Positions 49,664-57,235 of a stretch of 64,000 nt of DNA are shown piece after piece. Origin of the DNA: Bradyrhizobium yuanmingense. GTDB lineage: Bacteria > Pseudomonadota > Alphaproteobacteria > Rhizobiales > Xanthobacteraceae. Location: assembly GCF_029167105.1 (NCBI RefSeq), contig NZ_JARFML010000021.1:82528-146527 (forward strand), in the 5' to 3' direction. Under the pieces are notes generated by a model, which was given only the letters and a program-made list of their open reading frames with translations, searched no databases and was not told the DNA's origin. The translations under genes and the position numbers were made by a program. Numbering within the stretch: the stretch's first letter is position 1; the number at the start of each line of letters is the position of its first letter.

Positions 49664-49691
49664 CTCGCTGTCACAACGGTGTCACAGCGAG
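49664..49691. promoter_or_regulatory. Inverted repeat upstream of the integrase gene
   Basis: CTCGCTGT at 49664-49671 and ACAGCGAG at 49684-49691 are perfect inverted copies, with a repeated TGTCAC inside. They end seven bases before the integrase ATG, a position suited to an arm-type integrase site or an operator controlling the integrase. Confidence 0.45.
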
Positions 49692-49698
49692 AAAACAC

Positions 49699-50688
49699 AT
49701 GGCCACAATTCGGCAACGAGGCAAAAAATGGCAGGTTCAGGTCAGGCGGGTAGGCTCGGGGGCCGTGTCCAAGTCCTTCCTGAGGAGGAAGGACGCGGAC
49801 GCTTGGGCAAGGCAAATGGAGATTCAGGCCGACCGGTCTGAACTGCCCGCCGATGGTAGCGTTCTCAAGACCGTTAAGCTGGCCGACCTCATCACCCGCT
49901 ACCGCAAAGAGATGACGCCCAAGAAGCGGGGCGGGAAGATTGAAGACGCCGTGCTCGCGCGGATGCTCCTCGATCCAATCTGCAAACTGCCGCTCTCTGT
50001 GTTGCGCCCCGCCGACTTCGCACGCTATCGCGACCGGCGGCTGGCTTGCGTTGCCCCTACAACCCTTAAGCGCCAGTTGAACCCAGTCCAGCACATGTTT
50101 GAAATCGCAAAGCGCGATTGGGCGATCCCGATCAAGGAGAATCCTATCAAGGCGCTGCGCTTCTCCGCGAAATTGCGCATGCGCACTCGGCGACTGAATC
50201 CGGGAGAACTGAACAAGATAATGAAAGCGGCTCGCTCATGCCGACGTTCCGAAATTGTGCAAATAATCCAGTTGGCGCTCGCTACCGGTATGAGGAGAGG
50301 CGAGATCGCCAGAATGCAGTGGAAAGACCTCGATACCAAAAGGCGGCTCTTGACCATTCCCGTTACCAAGAATGGTCACGCGAGAACGATTCCGCTTTCG
50401 AATGATGCAATCAAGGCATTGCCAAAGCGATGCTCGATCGACGGGCGCGTGTTTTCGAAGACGGGTAACGCAATACATTTGGCTTGGGATCGCATTACGG
50501 AGCGTGCCGGAATCAGCGACTTGCGATTTCATGACCTACGCCACGAAGCCATCAGTCGGTTCTTCGAGCTAGGACTGACTATTCCAGAGGTCGCAACGAT
50601 AAGCGGTCACCGAGATGCAACAATGCTGCTCAGATATGCTCATGCATCATCCAAAGCAGTGTTCAAGAAGCTGAATCAGGCGGCTTGA
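49699..50688 (+). CDS. Tyrosine-type site-specific integrase
   Basis: Integrase of 329 residues. An N-terminal arm-binding part (MATIRQRGKKWQVQVRR, with SKSFLRRKDADAWARQ) precedes the SAM-like core-binding domain and the catalytic domain. The active-site arginine is in ATGMRRGEI, the HxxR in HDLRHEAISR, the second His in ISGHRDA and the tyrosine nucleophile in LLRYAH. Short arm-domain integrases of this form commonly use tRNA genes, and this one starts 101 nt after the tRNA-Arg, reading away from it. The coding sequence is intact, so excision may still be possible. Confidence 0.95.
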   Translation: MATIRQRGKKWQVQVRRVGSGAVSKSFLRRKDADAWARQMEIQADRSELPADGSVLKTVKLADLITRYRKEMTPKKRGGKIEDAVLARMLLDPICKLPLSVLRPADFARYRDRRLACVAPTTLKRQLNPVQHMFEIAKRDWAIPIKENPIKALRFSAKLRMRTRRLNPGELNKIMKAARSCRRSEIVQIIQLALATGMRRGEIARMQWKDLDTKRRLLTIPVTKNGHARTIPLSNDAIKALPKRCSIDGRVFSKTGNAIHLAWDRITERAGISDLRFHDLRHEAISRFFELGLTIPEVATISGHRDATMLLRYAHASSKAVFKKLNQAA

Positions 50689-50988
50689 TTGTTCCGATAG
50701 GTGACATGCGCGGTGGCGAACGGAATGCCCCCCTCGCCCGCCGCTTCCCCGGACTATGCAAGTCTCGGCATCGCGTGCCGCGAGTTGTTACAACCAAGCG
50801 GCACCGCGAACCTGGGGCAGATTATCGGATACAATTGCTAACGCAGTCGCACCGACGCAAACGCCTTTGTTCTGGGATGGAGCGAGAACTGTACAAAAGG
50901 GATCAATCGAATGGTCCGCTCGAACAGCCCGCATGTTCTATTAAACGGCGATCAAGCCAATAGGGGTACCATCTGCGTTTAGCTCAAC
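50689..50988. other. Non-coding gap downstream of the integrase
   Basis: A 300-nt stretch between the integrase and the lipoprotein gene. Short frames are present, but their residue composition is arbitrary and they lack ribosome sites. I see no tRNA, repeat or clear promoter. Confidence 0.5.
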
Positions 50989-51294
50989 CTAAGCGGTAGT
51001 CGCTCGATGTTTGATAGCCAAAGCTCGGTTATCGCAAGCGGCTCGTCGGGCTTCCTGGCGGACAGCGCGCTTTACATCTATAGCTGCGTCTTCGGCTGCA
51101 TCAGCCTGCCTCCGTGACCCTTCAAGCTGAGCACGACAGTTTACATAGGCGTCCGAGCCCGGCTTAGCGCCATACGACAGACACGCTAAGTCATCTTTGG
51201 CATTGTTGGCAGCAAGCCGTTCTTCGCTACTCATGCAACCTGATAGCAACAAAAGGCTTATTAGCACGATGCCTTTAGATGTTCCCCTACGCAT
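50989..51294 (-). CDS. Small putative lipoprotein
   Basis: Protein of 101 residues with an export signal ending in a lipobox (LLLLSGC, with the lipidated Cys at 20). The mature part is polar and helical and contains three further cysteines (LACLSY, YVNCRAQ, ACDNRA). The sequence after the lipobox (MSSEERLAANNAKDDLACLSYGAKPGSDAYVNCR) looks like small lipoproteins common in rhizobia. Its function is unknown. The ATG is at 51294, convergent with the integrase. Confidence 0.72.
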   Translation of the reverse strand: MRRGTSKGIVLISLLLLSGCMSSEERLAANNAKDDLACLSYGAKPGSDAYVNCRAQLEGSRRQADAAEDAAIDVKRAVRQEARRAACDNRALAIKHRATTA

Positions 51295-51476
51295 TGCGCC
51301 ACCCCACCGGCTCCCTCAGTCGCATCCATGGCACAATCATCCGACAATCGATTCAACTTCCACGCTACGACGCCAATGCTGACTGCGCATTCCGAATACC
51401 CGAAATATTTCTTGACCCGTCGGGCAAAACAGTGATTGTTATCTTGCCTGACTGATCTTACGTCAGGGAGATAACC

Positions 51477-51686
51477 ATGCCGGTAGGGCCATCGGAACTT
51501 GTTCAGATTTCCAAGCTGAACGGAGAGTTCAAAAAGAATTACGGCACAATCATCGGTGCCTTCTTGTACCTTCGCTCGATTGGTGCCGCGCGTGGACGAT
51601 CTTGGTTTTGGAGCGGACTACTCTTCGGTGCCCTCTCGCTTGGCCTGTCTTGGCTTGAAAAGCACGGCTGGTCATGGCCGCTTTGA
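51477..51686 (+). CDS. Small membrane protein, uncertain
   Basis: A 69-residue frame with AGGGAGA five to twelve bases before the ATG. It has one amphipathic start and one hydrophobic helix near the C-terminus (WFWSGLLFGALSLGLSWLEKHG). The last 137 nt overlap, on the opposite strand, the C-terminal tail of the serine recombinase. The ribosome site and helix favour a real gene, but both overlapping 3' ends cannot be verified by eye. I do not recognise a family. Confidence 0.42.
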   Translation: MPVGPSELVQISKLNGEFKKNYGTIIGAFLYLRSIGAARGRSWFWSGLLFGALSLGLSWLEKHGWSWPL

Positions 51687-53241
51687 CTATCGCAGAGCAG
51701 GCTTCTTCTGCCGTGGCGAGTCGATGACGATGAAGCCTCGCGCGGTTGGCCTCTGAAAATCTGATGCGAAGCTCACGCATTTCGAGTGTCGGAAACACAA
51801 AATAATCGAGCGGCAGCTCATTTTGTTCGTTCAGCCGGATTGCAAGGATCAATCCTTCAGGCAGAAAAGCGCGGCGGTAAATTGTCCAAATCGGCGCCTC
51901 TCCCGCCGTCTTCCAAGCCCTTGCAACCCGCAGTGAAACGTTCAACGTTCCGTTCAAGATGAGCAAAGCGCGCTTTTTGTCAAAAACGACTTGCCCGCCC
52001 AGAGCCTCAACTTTAGCAGAGATATCGGACGCAAGGCCGATCAGAAGTTCTGACCTCTCTTCGCGAGAGTCAACGTAGGCACAATCACGCGTGGATTGAT
52101 AACCGATCAATCTGTATGCATTGCGCAGACTTCCGAATCTTAGTTGGTAGAGAGTTGCACACGGGAGTTCTTCTGCCGCATCGATAATGTCTTTACTGAG
52201 CCGACCGCTCTTCTTGAGACGAATGCGCAGCCCTTTGAGCATGTCTTCATTTGATATGCTGACATACCGTGTTTGCATTCTCTTCTGCGCTTTTGCGAAC
52301 AAGTCCGGATCGACGATTGACTCGAACGCGGCGTGACTCCGAATCCAGCAATCCGGCGGATTGTGCTTTGGGCTTTGGCGCAGTTTGTTGGACCTTCGAT
52401 TGTACACCAGGTTGCCGATGTAGTTTTCATTCTCCAATAGGTAATGGACCATCCAATTTGTCCACGGGCGACCATGCAAGTTTGCGATGCCATCCTTATT
52501 GAGTTGACGCGCAATCCTTTCCTCTGATCGCCTTTCGTGCACGAACTCCTCGAAGATGCGGCGGACAATTGCCAGTTCGTGGGACGGCCCAGGCCGCAAC
52601 AAGACGCGATCACTTTGCAAGCTCTTCCGTTGTCCACGCTCCATACTTCCCTTCGTCTGGCCGGTGTCAGCAATCAACTCTCTGCGCAATCCGTACCCCG
52701 GCTGCCCTCCTTGTCGAAATCCAAGAGAGGAAAGGCGGCAAGCACCAGCAAAGACCTTTGTTGATAGTTCTCTGCTATATTCGGCGGCCATAACACGCTT
52801 AAGGTTCTTCATGATGCTCGACATTAGACTTCCGTCGTTGTCGAACAGCTCGGCGCAGTATGCGACCTTCACGCCTGCCTTCTTGCAAATGAACTCGTAG
52901 TGCGCGCTTTCGTCAGTGTCTTGAAAGCGACCCCAGCGACTTACGTCGTAGACAAGTATGTGGCTAAAGTCGGCTTTGCCTGATTGCACGTCTTCGATCA
53001 GTTCAATCAGGGCAGCCCGGTTCTCGATTTTCAAACCGCTCTGCGCTTCGTCTGCATAAGTTCGCACTATCGAAAGATTGCGACTTGCGGCGTAAGCGGC
53101 AATCGTTGCGGCCTGATTTGCTATTGAATACCGCTGATGATCCGTAGACATGCGGACGTACTGAGCGGCGCGAAAAGTATCGTGAAATCGGGGAAGCTGT
53201 GTTTTGTGAACAACAAGCGCGTTTGTCATCTTTGCCGCCAT
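51550..53241 (-). CDS. Large serine recombinase
   Basis: Recombinase of 563 residues. The resolvase domain carries the nucleophile Ser32 in AQYVRMSTDHQ and the conserved LVYDVSRWGRF and AEYSRELS segments. The recombinase domain follows (IVRRIFEEFVHERRSEERIARQLN, then NENYIGNLVYNR). The remaining 280 residues lack a plain zinc-ribbon and coiled-coil pattern. It may integrate or mobilise its own DNA inside the island, or be a remnant of another element. I choose ATG 53241; 53229 and an upstream TTG are alternatives. Directly upstream is the membrane-protein gene on the same strand. Confidence 0.85.
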   Translation of the reverse strand: MAAKMTNALVVHKTQLPRFHDTFRAAQYVRMSTDHQRYSIANQAATIAAYAASRNLSIVRTYADEAQSGLKIENRAALIELIEDVQSGKADFSHILVYDVSRWGRFQDTDESAHYEFICKKAGVKVAYCAELFDNDGSLMSSIMKNLKRVMAAEYSRELSTKVFAGACRLSSLGFRQGGQPGYGLRRELIADTGQTKGSMERGQRKSLQSDRVLLRPGPSHELAIVRRIFEEFVHERRSEERIARQLNKDGIANLHGRPWTNWMVHYLLENENYIGNLVYNRRSNKLRQSPKHNPPDCWIRSHAAFESIVDPDLFAKAQKRMQTRYVSISNEDMLKGLRIRLKKSGRLSKDIIDAAEELPCATLYQLRFGSLRNAYRLIGYQSTRDCAYVDSREERSELLIGLASDISAKVEALGGQVVFDKKRALLILNGTLNVSLRVARAWKTAGEAPIWTIYRRAFLPEGLILAIRLNEQNELPLDYFVFPTLEMRELRIRFSEANRARLHRHRLATAEEACSAIVKAAMTSRAFQAKTGQARGHRRVVRSKTKIVHARHQSSEGTRRHR

Positions 53242-53336
53242 TGGTAGCGGTGATGCTCGCTGGATTTCGGTCTTGAGAATCAACTCCCGATTTTGACTCT
53301 TTTCAAGAGGTAGAATGTTTGCTCCCAACCTTCCCG

Positions 53337-54170
53337 CTACGGCCTCTTGCTGGGTTCGCTCACTTTCTTTGAAACACGCGGGCCGATCATGTTCGGGAAA
53401 AAGGGAGAGATGCTAGACTCGTCGTACTGAAGATTGTATGTGCGCGGAGTGTCGTCTTCTATCGTGAAGGCGAAAGACCGCCAAGTATCCAAAAATGTCT
53501 TCGCGTCGAGCCCAAGAATTTTGCCGGGCGCATTTGGGTCTGGTGGGCCAAACTTTGCAACCAAGGTAATCGGCGCGTCCGGTGGGATTGGGGCCACGTC
53601 AGTTATAGGTACCAAAGCCCCATCGGCCGCAATTTCCAAACCAAGTACCGAATTATCGACTCTAGAGATGATCTTTGCGGTCCTTATAGTTACGCCCTTG
53701 TTAGATTTGTTTAGCCCCCTGAATTGCAGTGTGAACACGTTGTTGCCGGTCAGCGGGCCACCTTCCATCGTGAGATTGGTGAACCACACCAAAGGGCCTG
53801 CATCTTGAGAGGCGTTTTGGTTCTCTTTCAAAGCATCGTTCGTCGTTTGCGCTGGTGATATCGCTCGAAGATTTGAAGCGATAAGACCAACGCCGACTGC
53901 TGCGAAGATGAGACCAATCACAGCCAAACCAACGCCAGCAATCACCGGTTTCTCCTTCCTGAATCTAATTGGCTCGTAGGTGGTAGCAGGAAGCTTTCCG
54001 ATGATTACTTCCTGCAAATGCTCAAGCTTGGCTTTGTAGGTCGCGATTTCCTGACGCTGAAGAAACCAAGCTGCTGCCCATCCGGCGCCAAGCCCGAGCG
54101 AGATCAGGGCTCCAGCACTCATCGCCGGGTACTCAGACCGAAGTTTCTCGTACAGATCGAATGCGTCCAT
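53337..54170 (-). CDS. Two-helix membrane protein of unknown function
   Basis: Protein of 277 residues beginning MDAFDLYEKLRSEYPAMSAG. A first membrane helix (about 17-36, ALISLGLGAGWAAAWFL) leads into a charged coiled segment (RQEIATYKAKLEHLQEVI). A second helix follows near 76-100 (VIAGVGLAVIGLIFAAVGVG), then about 175 residues of soluble, probably beta-rich domain (NNVFTLQFRGLNKSNKGVTIRTAKIIS). I do not recognise the family. It lies immediately upstream of the serine recombinase and is divergent from a small gene, so it may belong to the island's cargo. Confidence 0.72.
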   Translation of the reverse strand: MDAFDLYEKLRSEYPAMSAGALISLGLGAGWAAAWFLQRQEIATYKAKLEHLQEVIIGKLPATTYEPIRFRKEKPVIAGVGLAVIGLIFAAVGVGLIASNLRAISPAQTTNDALKENQNASQDAGPLVWFTNLTMEGGPLTGNNVFTLQFRGLNKSNKGVTIRTAKIISRVDNSVLGLEIAADGALVPITDVAPIPPDAPITLVAKFGPPDPNAPGKILGLDAKTFLDTWRSFAFTIEDDTPRTYNLQYDESSISPFFPNMIGPRVSKKVSEPSKRP

Positions 54171-54267
54171 AGGAAAAGAATAGACGAAGGCGATCGCCCC
54201 TGGGAAAGGGGCTGGAGATACAAACAGAGATATTGACAAACTAGAACAAAAACAGAACACTCTGCTG

Positions 54268-54483
54268 ATGCCAAGCCGCGCCCCAGACCAGCCGCCCGGC
54301 CCCGACCGACTTGAACTGGCGGCCGACCAAGCCATTGAGGCTTGCGGCGGAGACGCGCGCGAAGCGATCAAGGCGCTGATCGTCGCCAATGAATTCCTTG
54401 AGCGCCGCCTAGAAGAGCTTGCCTCTCCCGGTTACGCGCGGGGGCGAGTGCTGCCGCGTGACCGGAGGGATTGGTACGACTGA
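54268..54483 (+). CDS. Small hypothetical protein
   Basis: A 71-residue helical protein with the core RLELAADQAIEACGGDAREAIKALIVANEFLERRLEEL and a YARGRV-type tail. Similar small proteins of unknown function recur in rhizobial accessory regions. The ATG at 54268 lacks a strong ribosome site. It lies 97 nt from the divergent membrane-protein gene and about 115 nt before the frameshifted nuclease gene, in the same direction. Confidence 0.6.
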   Translation: MPSRAPDQPPGPDRLELAADQAIEACGGDAREAIKALIVANEFLERRLEELASPGYARGRVLPRDRRDWYD

Positions 54484-54598
54484 CGATTGTGGACGCAGGC
54501 GGGACATTATCAACAAAGCAAACCGCAATTTTCTTGCATGCGGGGCGAGTCGCCACTTACCGTTGCAATGACTTTGCCAGTTGATGGAATTCCCATCG

Positions 54599-56034
54599 AT
54601 GCCCAGATTTTCCGAATACTTTTCTCTCGGGATGTCCCAACATGAATTGGACTTTGTAGACGTTAGCAACGAGTTCGATACGCCCGTCTACGTTGATCCC
54701 TATGCTATCGAAGTGCAAACGGACATTTGGGCAGAGAAGGCGTCACATCACATTCGCACTTTTTTTTCTCGGAGGTCCTAGAGGCAATCAGGGCCGAAGA
54801 TGACCTCCGCGCCGCAAACTTAATGTCTCATTTGACCGAACCGCGCGAAACGTTTCTTGGCGTATCTAGGGACAGCCCGCGAGGACGAGGGGTGGGTCCG
54901 CTTCAATCGAGGCAACTGATTGCTGCTATCACAGATAGCAAAGCTTACAGAAGCGGCTTGCTCTCGGACCTTTCGGAGATGGCTCTGTATGTTGAAGGGA
55001 TCGACCGCGATAAAGTATCGGACCTAACTACCAACGTGATCCGCAGTCTCCTGATCGAGTACACGCAAGGCCAATGTCAGCTCTTTGGCATTCCAATCTT
55101 TCGCTATTCCGGCCCGTCCATCTGGGACGCTGATCGCCGCAATTGGACCTCGAAACACGTCGAACTCCCATCTATCGAGAATTACCCGGTCCTTCTCGTC
55201 CCGAAATATATAGTGAGAAGGCGGCTCTCACTCGACAGTCAAGAGTTTTACAATAAGCAGATCACCGACTTTCTCGTCGCGGAAAATCTTCGCGCGAACA
55301 GCTCACTCGTTCAAACGCTTAAGAGTGGTGCCCGCAAAGTCTACAAGGGTGACGTGAGAGAGCAGGCGCCGAAATCCAAATCTTTAATCGCCGACATGGT
55401 GACTTCGCATCCTGAACTTCTTGATGTGTACAAGGAAATTGCTAAGCGGCAGCGTGGTCTAACTTCTTTTGACGACACACAAGCAGGCCCGACGCTTACC
55501 ACAGTCTGCGCAACCTTGGCGGCAGAATTTCCAAACATTTCGCCAGGAGCAAAGACTGCGACTGCTTACCACAAGCTCGTTACCGGCGCCTGTACAGCGC
55601 TGTTCTATCCCGACCTCATACTGCCGCAAAAGGAGTGGGACCTTCACGAAGGCAGGAAGCGAGTCGATATAGTTTTCACCAACAACGCGAACGACGGCTT
55701 CTTCGCCCAACGTCGTGATGACCAGAAGATCAATGCGAATGTTGTGATTGTCGAGTGCAAGAACTATTCGAGCGATATTGCAAATCCCGAATTCGATCAA
55801 TTGCTCTCCCGGTTCGACGAAAATCGAGGCAAGTTCGGCATTATAGCTTGCCGCACGCTTGAGGACGCCCGAATGGTCACGCGGCGGTGCGTAGACGCAG
55901 CATCCAGGTCTATGGGGTACGTAATGGTTCTGACGGATGATGATTTTGTACTCATGCTAACCGCGAAATCTAAATTGCAAGATCGTACCATCGAGGAGTT
56001 CTTACATCGGAAGTTTCGCGAAATAATCGCCTAG
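54599..56034 (+). CDS. PD-(D/E)XK-type protein split by a -1 frameshift
   Basis: Two overlapping frames together encode about 480 residues. Frame 0 starts at ATG 54599 (MPRFSEYFSLGMSQHE) and stops at a TAG at 54779-54781. Frame -1 continues the same protein as SEVLEAIRAEDDL to 56034. The join is at a T8 run (54760-54767). The C-terminal part has a nuclease-like core: an Asp in GRKRVDIVFTN and Glu-Cys-Lys in NVVIVECKNYS. The N-terminal 250 residues match no domain I know. It could be a broken gene, a sequencing error or a frameshift-controlled gene. It precedes the dual-nuclease gene by 20 nt, probably in one operon. Confidence 0.65.
54760..54809 (+). other. Candidate -1 frameshift site with downstream hairpin
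   Basis: In frame 0 the codons are ACT TTT TTT, giving the slippery heptamer T TTT TTT at 54760-54766. CGGAGGTC at 54770-54777 and GACCTCCG at 54802-54809 are perfect inverted copies starting three bases later. Slipping by -1 joins the N-terminal frame to the long frame. The spacer is shorter than usual for ribosomal frameshifting. Slippage by RNA polymerase on T8 is an alternative. Confidence 0.4.
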
Positions 56035-56054
56035 CAGCAAAACCCGCGCCGGAA

Positions 56055-57128
56055 ATGAGCACAGAGACTCGCAATCGCTATATTGAATTCGAGCAAGTCG
56101 TCGCGGACATTTTCCGTGCCGAAGGATTTGGAGTCGAACAGATACTAAGTTCAAAGGATTGGGGTGCAGATCTTCTACTGGTCCATCAACGCAACGGCAC
56201 AGCCGTCGTCGAAGTAAAACTGTTTCGCACTTTGTCCCTTTCTATGGACATTCTTGTTCGCCTCACGGCGAGACTGGAGCACGAAAGGGCGCGGTTAAGA
56301 CGCGACCGCTCCGTCCTGGTTACGTCGGCTCGAATCCCTAATTCAGTCCGACGAACTCTGGGGCAGAATAACGGGAGACTAGTCATCTATGACTACGATG
56401 GGGTTCGTCTTCTCGCGGCGAAGCATCCGCGATTAGCTCTACGTCTAGAAGAGATTTTACGTGACATAATTATCAATCCCGTAGCGGAAGAGACCGTTGC
56501 TGGACAACCCCTTCCCTCGACCGACGAACTTGCCGCGCCAATATTATCCGGTAGCTTATCGGAGTCTTCTGCACTCTTTGAAGAACCACCCCGTTCGGTC
56601 GGCGGCGCGTTATGCAGCGACCTACGAAGTACGAAGGCAGGTCGTCTAACTGCCTCGCAATTCGAAAATGCCGGAGAAGCCGCTCTTCGGTACATTTTCC
56701 ATACCGATTTGGTCGGCTGGCGTCGTCAGAATGCTACGGACACCGGCTTTTCGAGATTTGATCTGATCGCGCGAGTATCTTCCAAAGACGACGTCTGGCG
56801 CATGATAAGGGAGAGATTCCAGTCTGAGTATGTCGTTTTCGAATTCAAGAATTATTCAGAGCAGATCAGGCAGGGTGAGATACACACAACTGAAAAGTAT
56901 CTATATCGGACGGCATTGCGAGGCGTCGCGTTTGTCCTTTCGCGAAGAGCAGCCCATGCAAGCGCATTGGCAGCAGCTCGGGGAGCTTTGCGCGAACATG
57001 GCAAGTTGATAATCAATCTCAGCATCGAAGACGTTTGCTCGATGCTGACCCTCAAAGACAAAGGCGGCGACTACAACGGCTACTTGTTCGACAAAATCGA
57101 CGAAATGCTCATGAAGATCGAGCGATAG
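56055..57128 (+). CDS. Protein with two PD-(D/E)XK nuclease-like domains
   Basis: Protein of 357 residues. The N-terminal Mrr-like domain has Asp39 (DWGADLLL) and Glu53-Val-Lys55 (VVEVKLF). A linker of about 60 residues, rich in Ser/Pro/Ala, follows. A second core has Asp236 (FSRFDLIARV) and Glu263-Phe-Lys265 (VVFEFKNYSEQ). The FKNYS of the second core recalls the CKNYS of the upstream gene, so those domains may be related. The start at 56055 has GCCGGAA upstream, and the gene follows the frameshifted nuclease gene after 20 nt. It faces the NACHT gene tail to tail. A restriction or abortive-infection role is inferred from domains and context. Confidence 0.7.
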   Translation: MSTETRNRYIEFEQVVADIFRAEGFGVEQILSSKDWGADLLLVHQRNGTAVVEVKLFRTLSLSMDILVRLTARLEHERARLRRDRSVLVTSARIPNSVRRTLGQNNGRLVIYDYDGVRLLAAKHPRLALRLEEILRDIIINPVAEETVAGQPLPSTDELAAPILSGSLSESSALFEEPPRSVGGALCSDLRSTKAGRLTASQFENAGEAALRYIFHTDLVGWRRQNATDTGFSRFDLIARVSSKDDVWRMIRERFQSEYVVFEFKNYSEQIRQGEIHTTEKYLYRTALRGVAFVLSRRAAHASALAAARGALREHGKLIINLSIEDVCSMLTLKDKGGDYNGYLFDKIDEMLMKIER

Positions 57129-57235
57129 AAGTCGCGCCGCTACGTTTTCTCACTTTGCGGTCGCGCGACTTTTTGTGCGCACTCCACGGCGCGAAGATTC
57201 ACCATCTTGCGCGCAGTCCCTATGCGACGGGAGCC

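Noticed and set aside
50685..50963. Two short frames after the integrase
   Set aside because: No ribosome site, and their residue composition is unlike any protein family.
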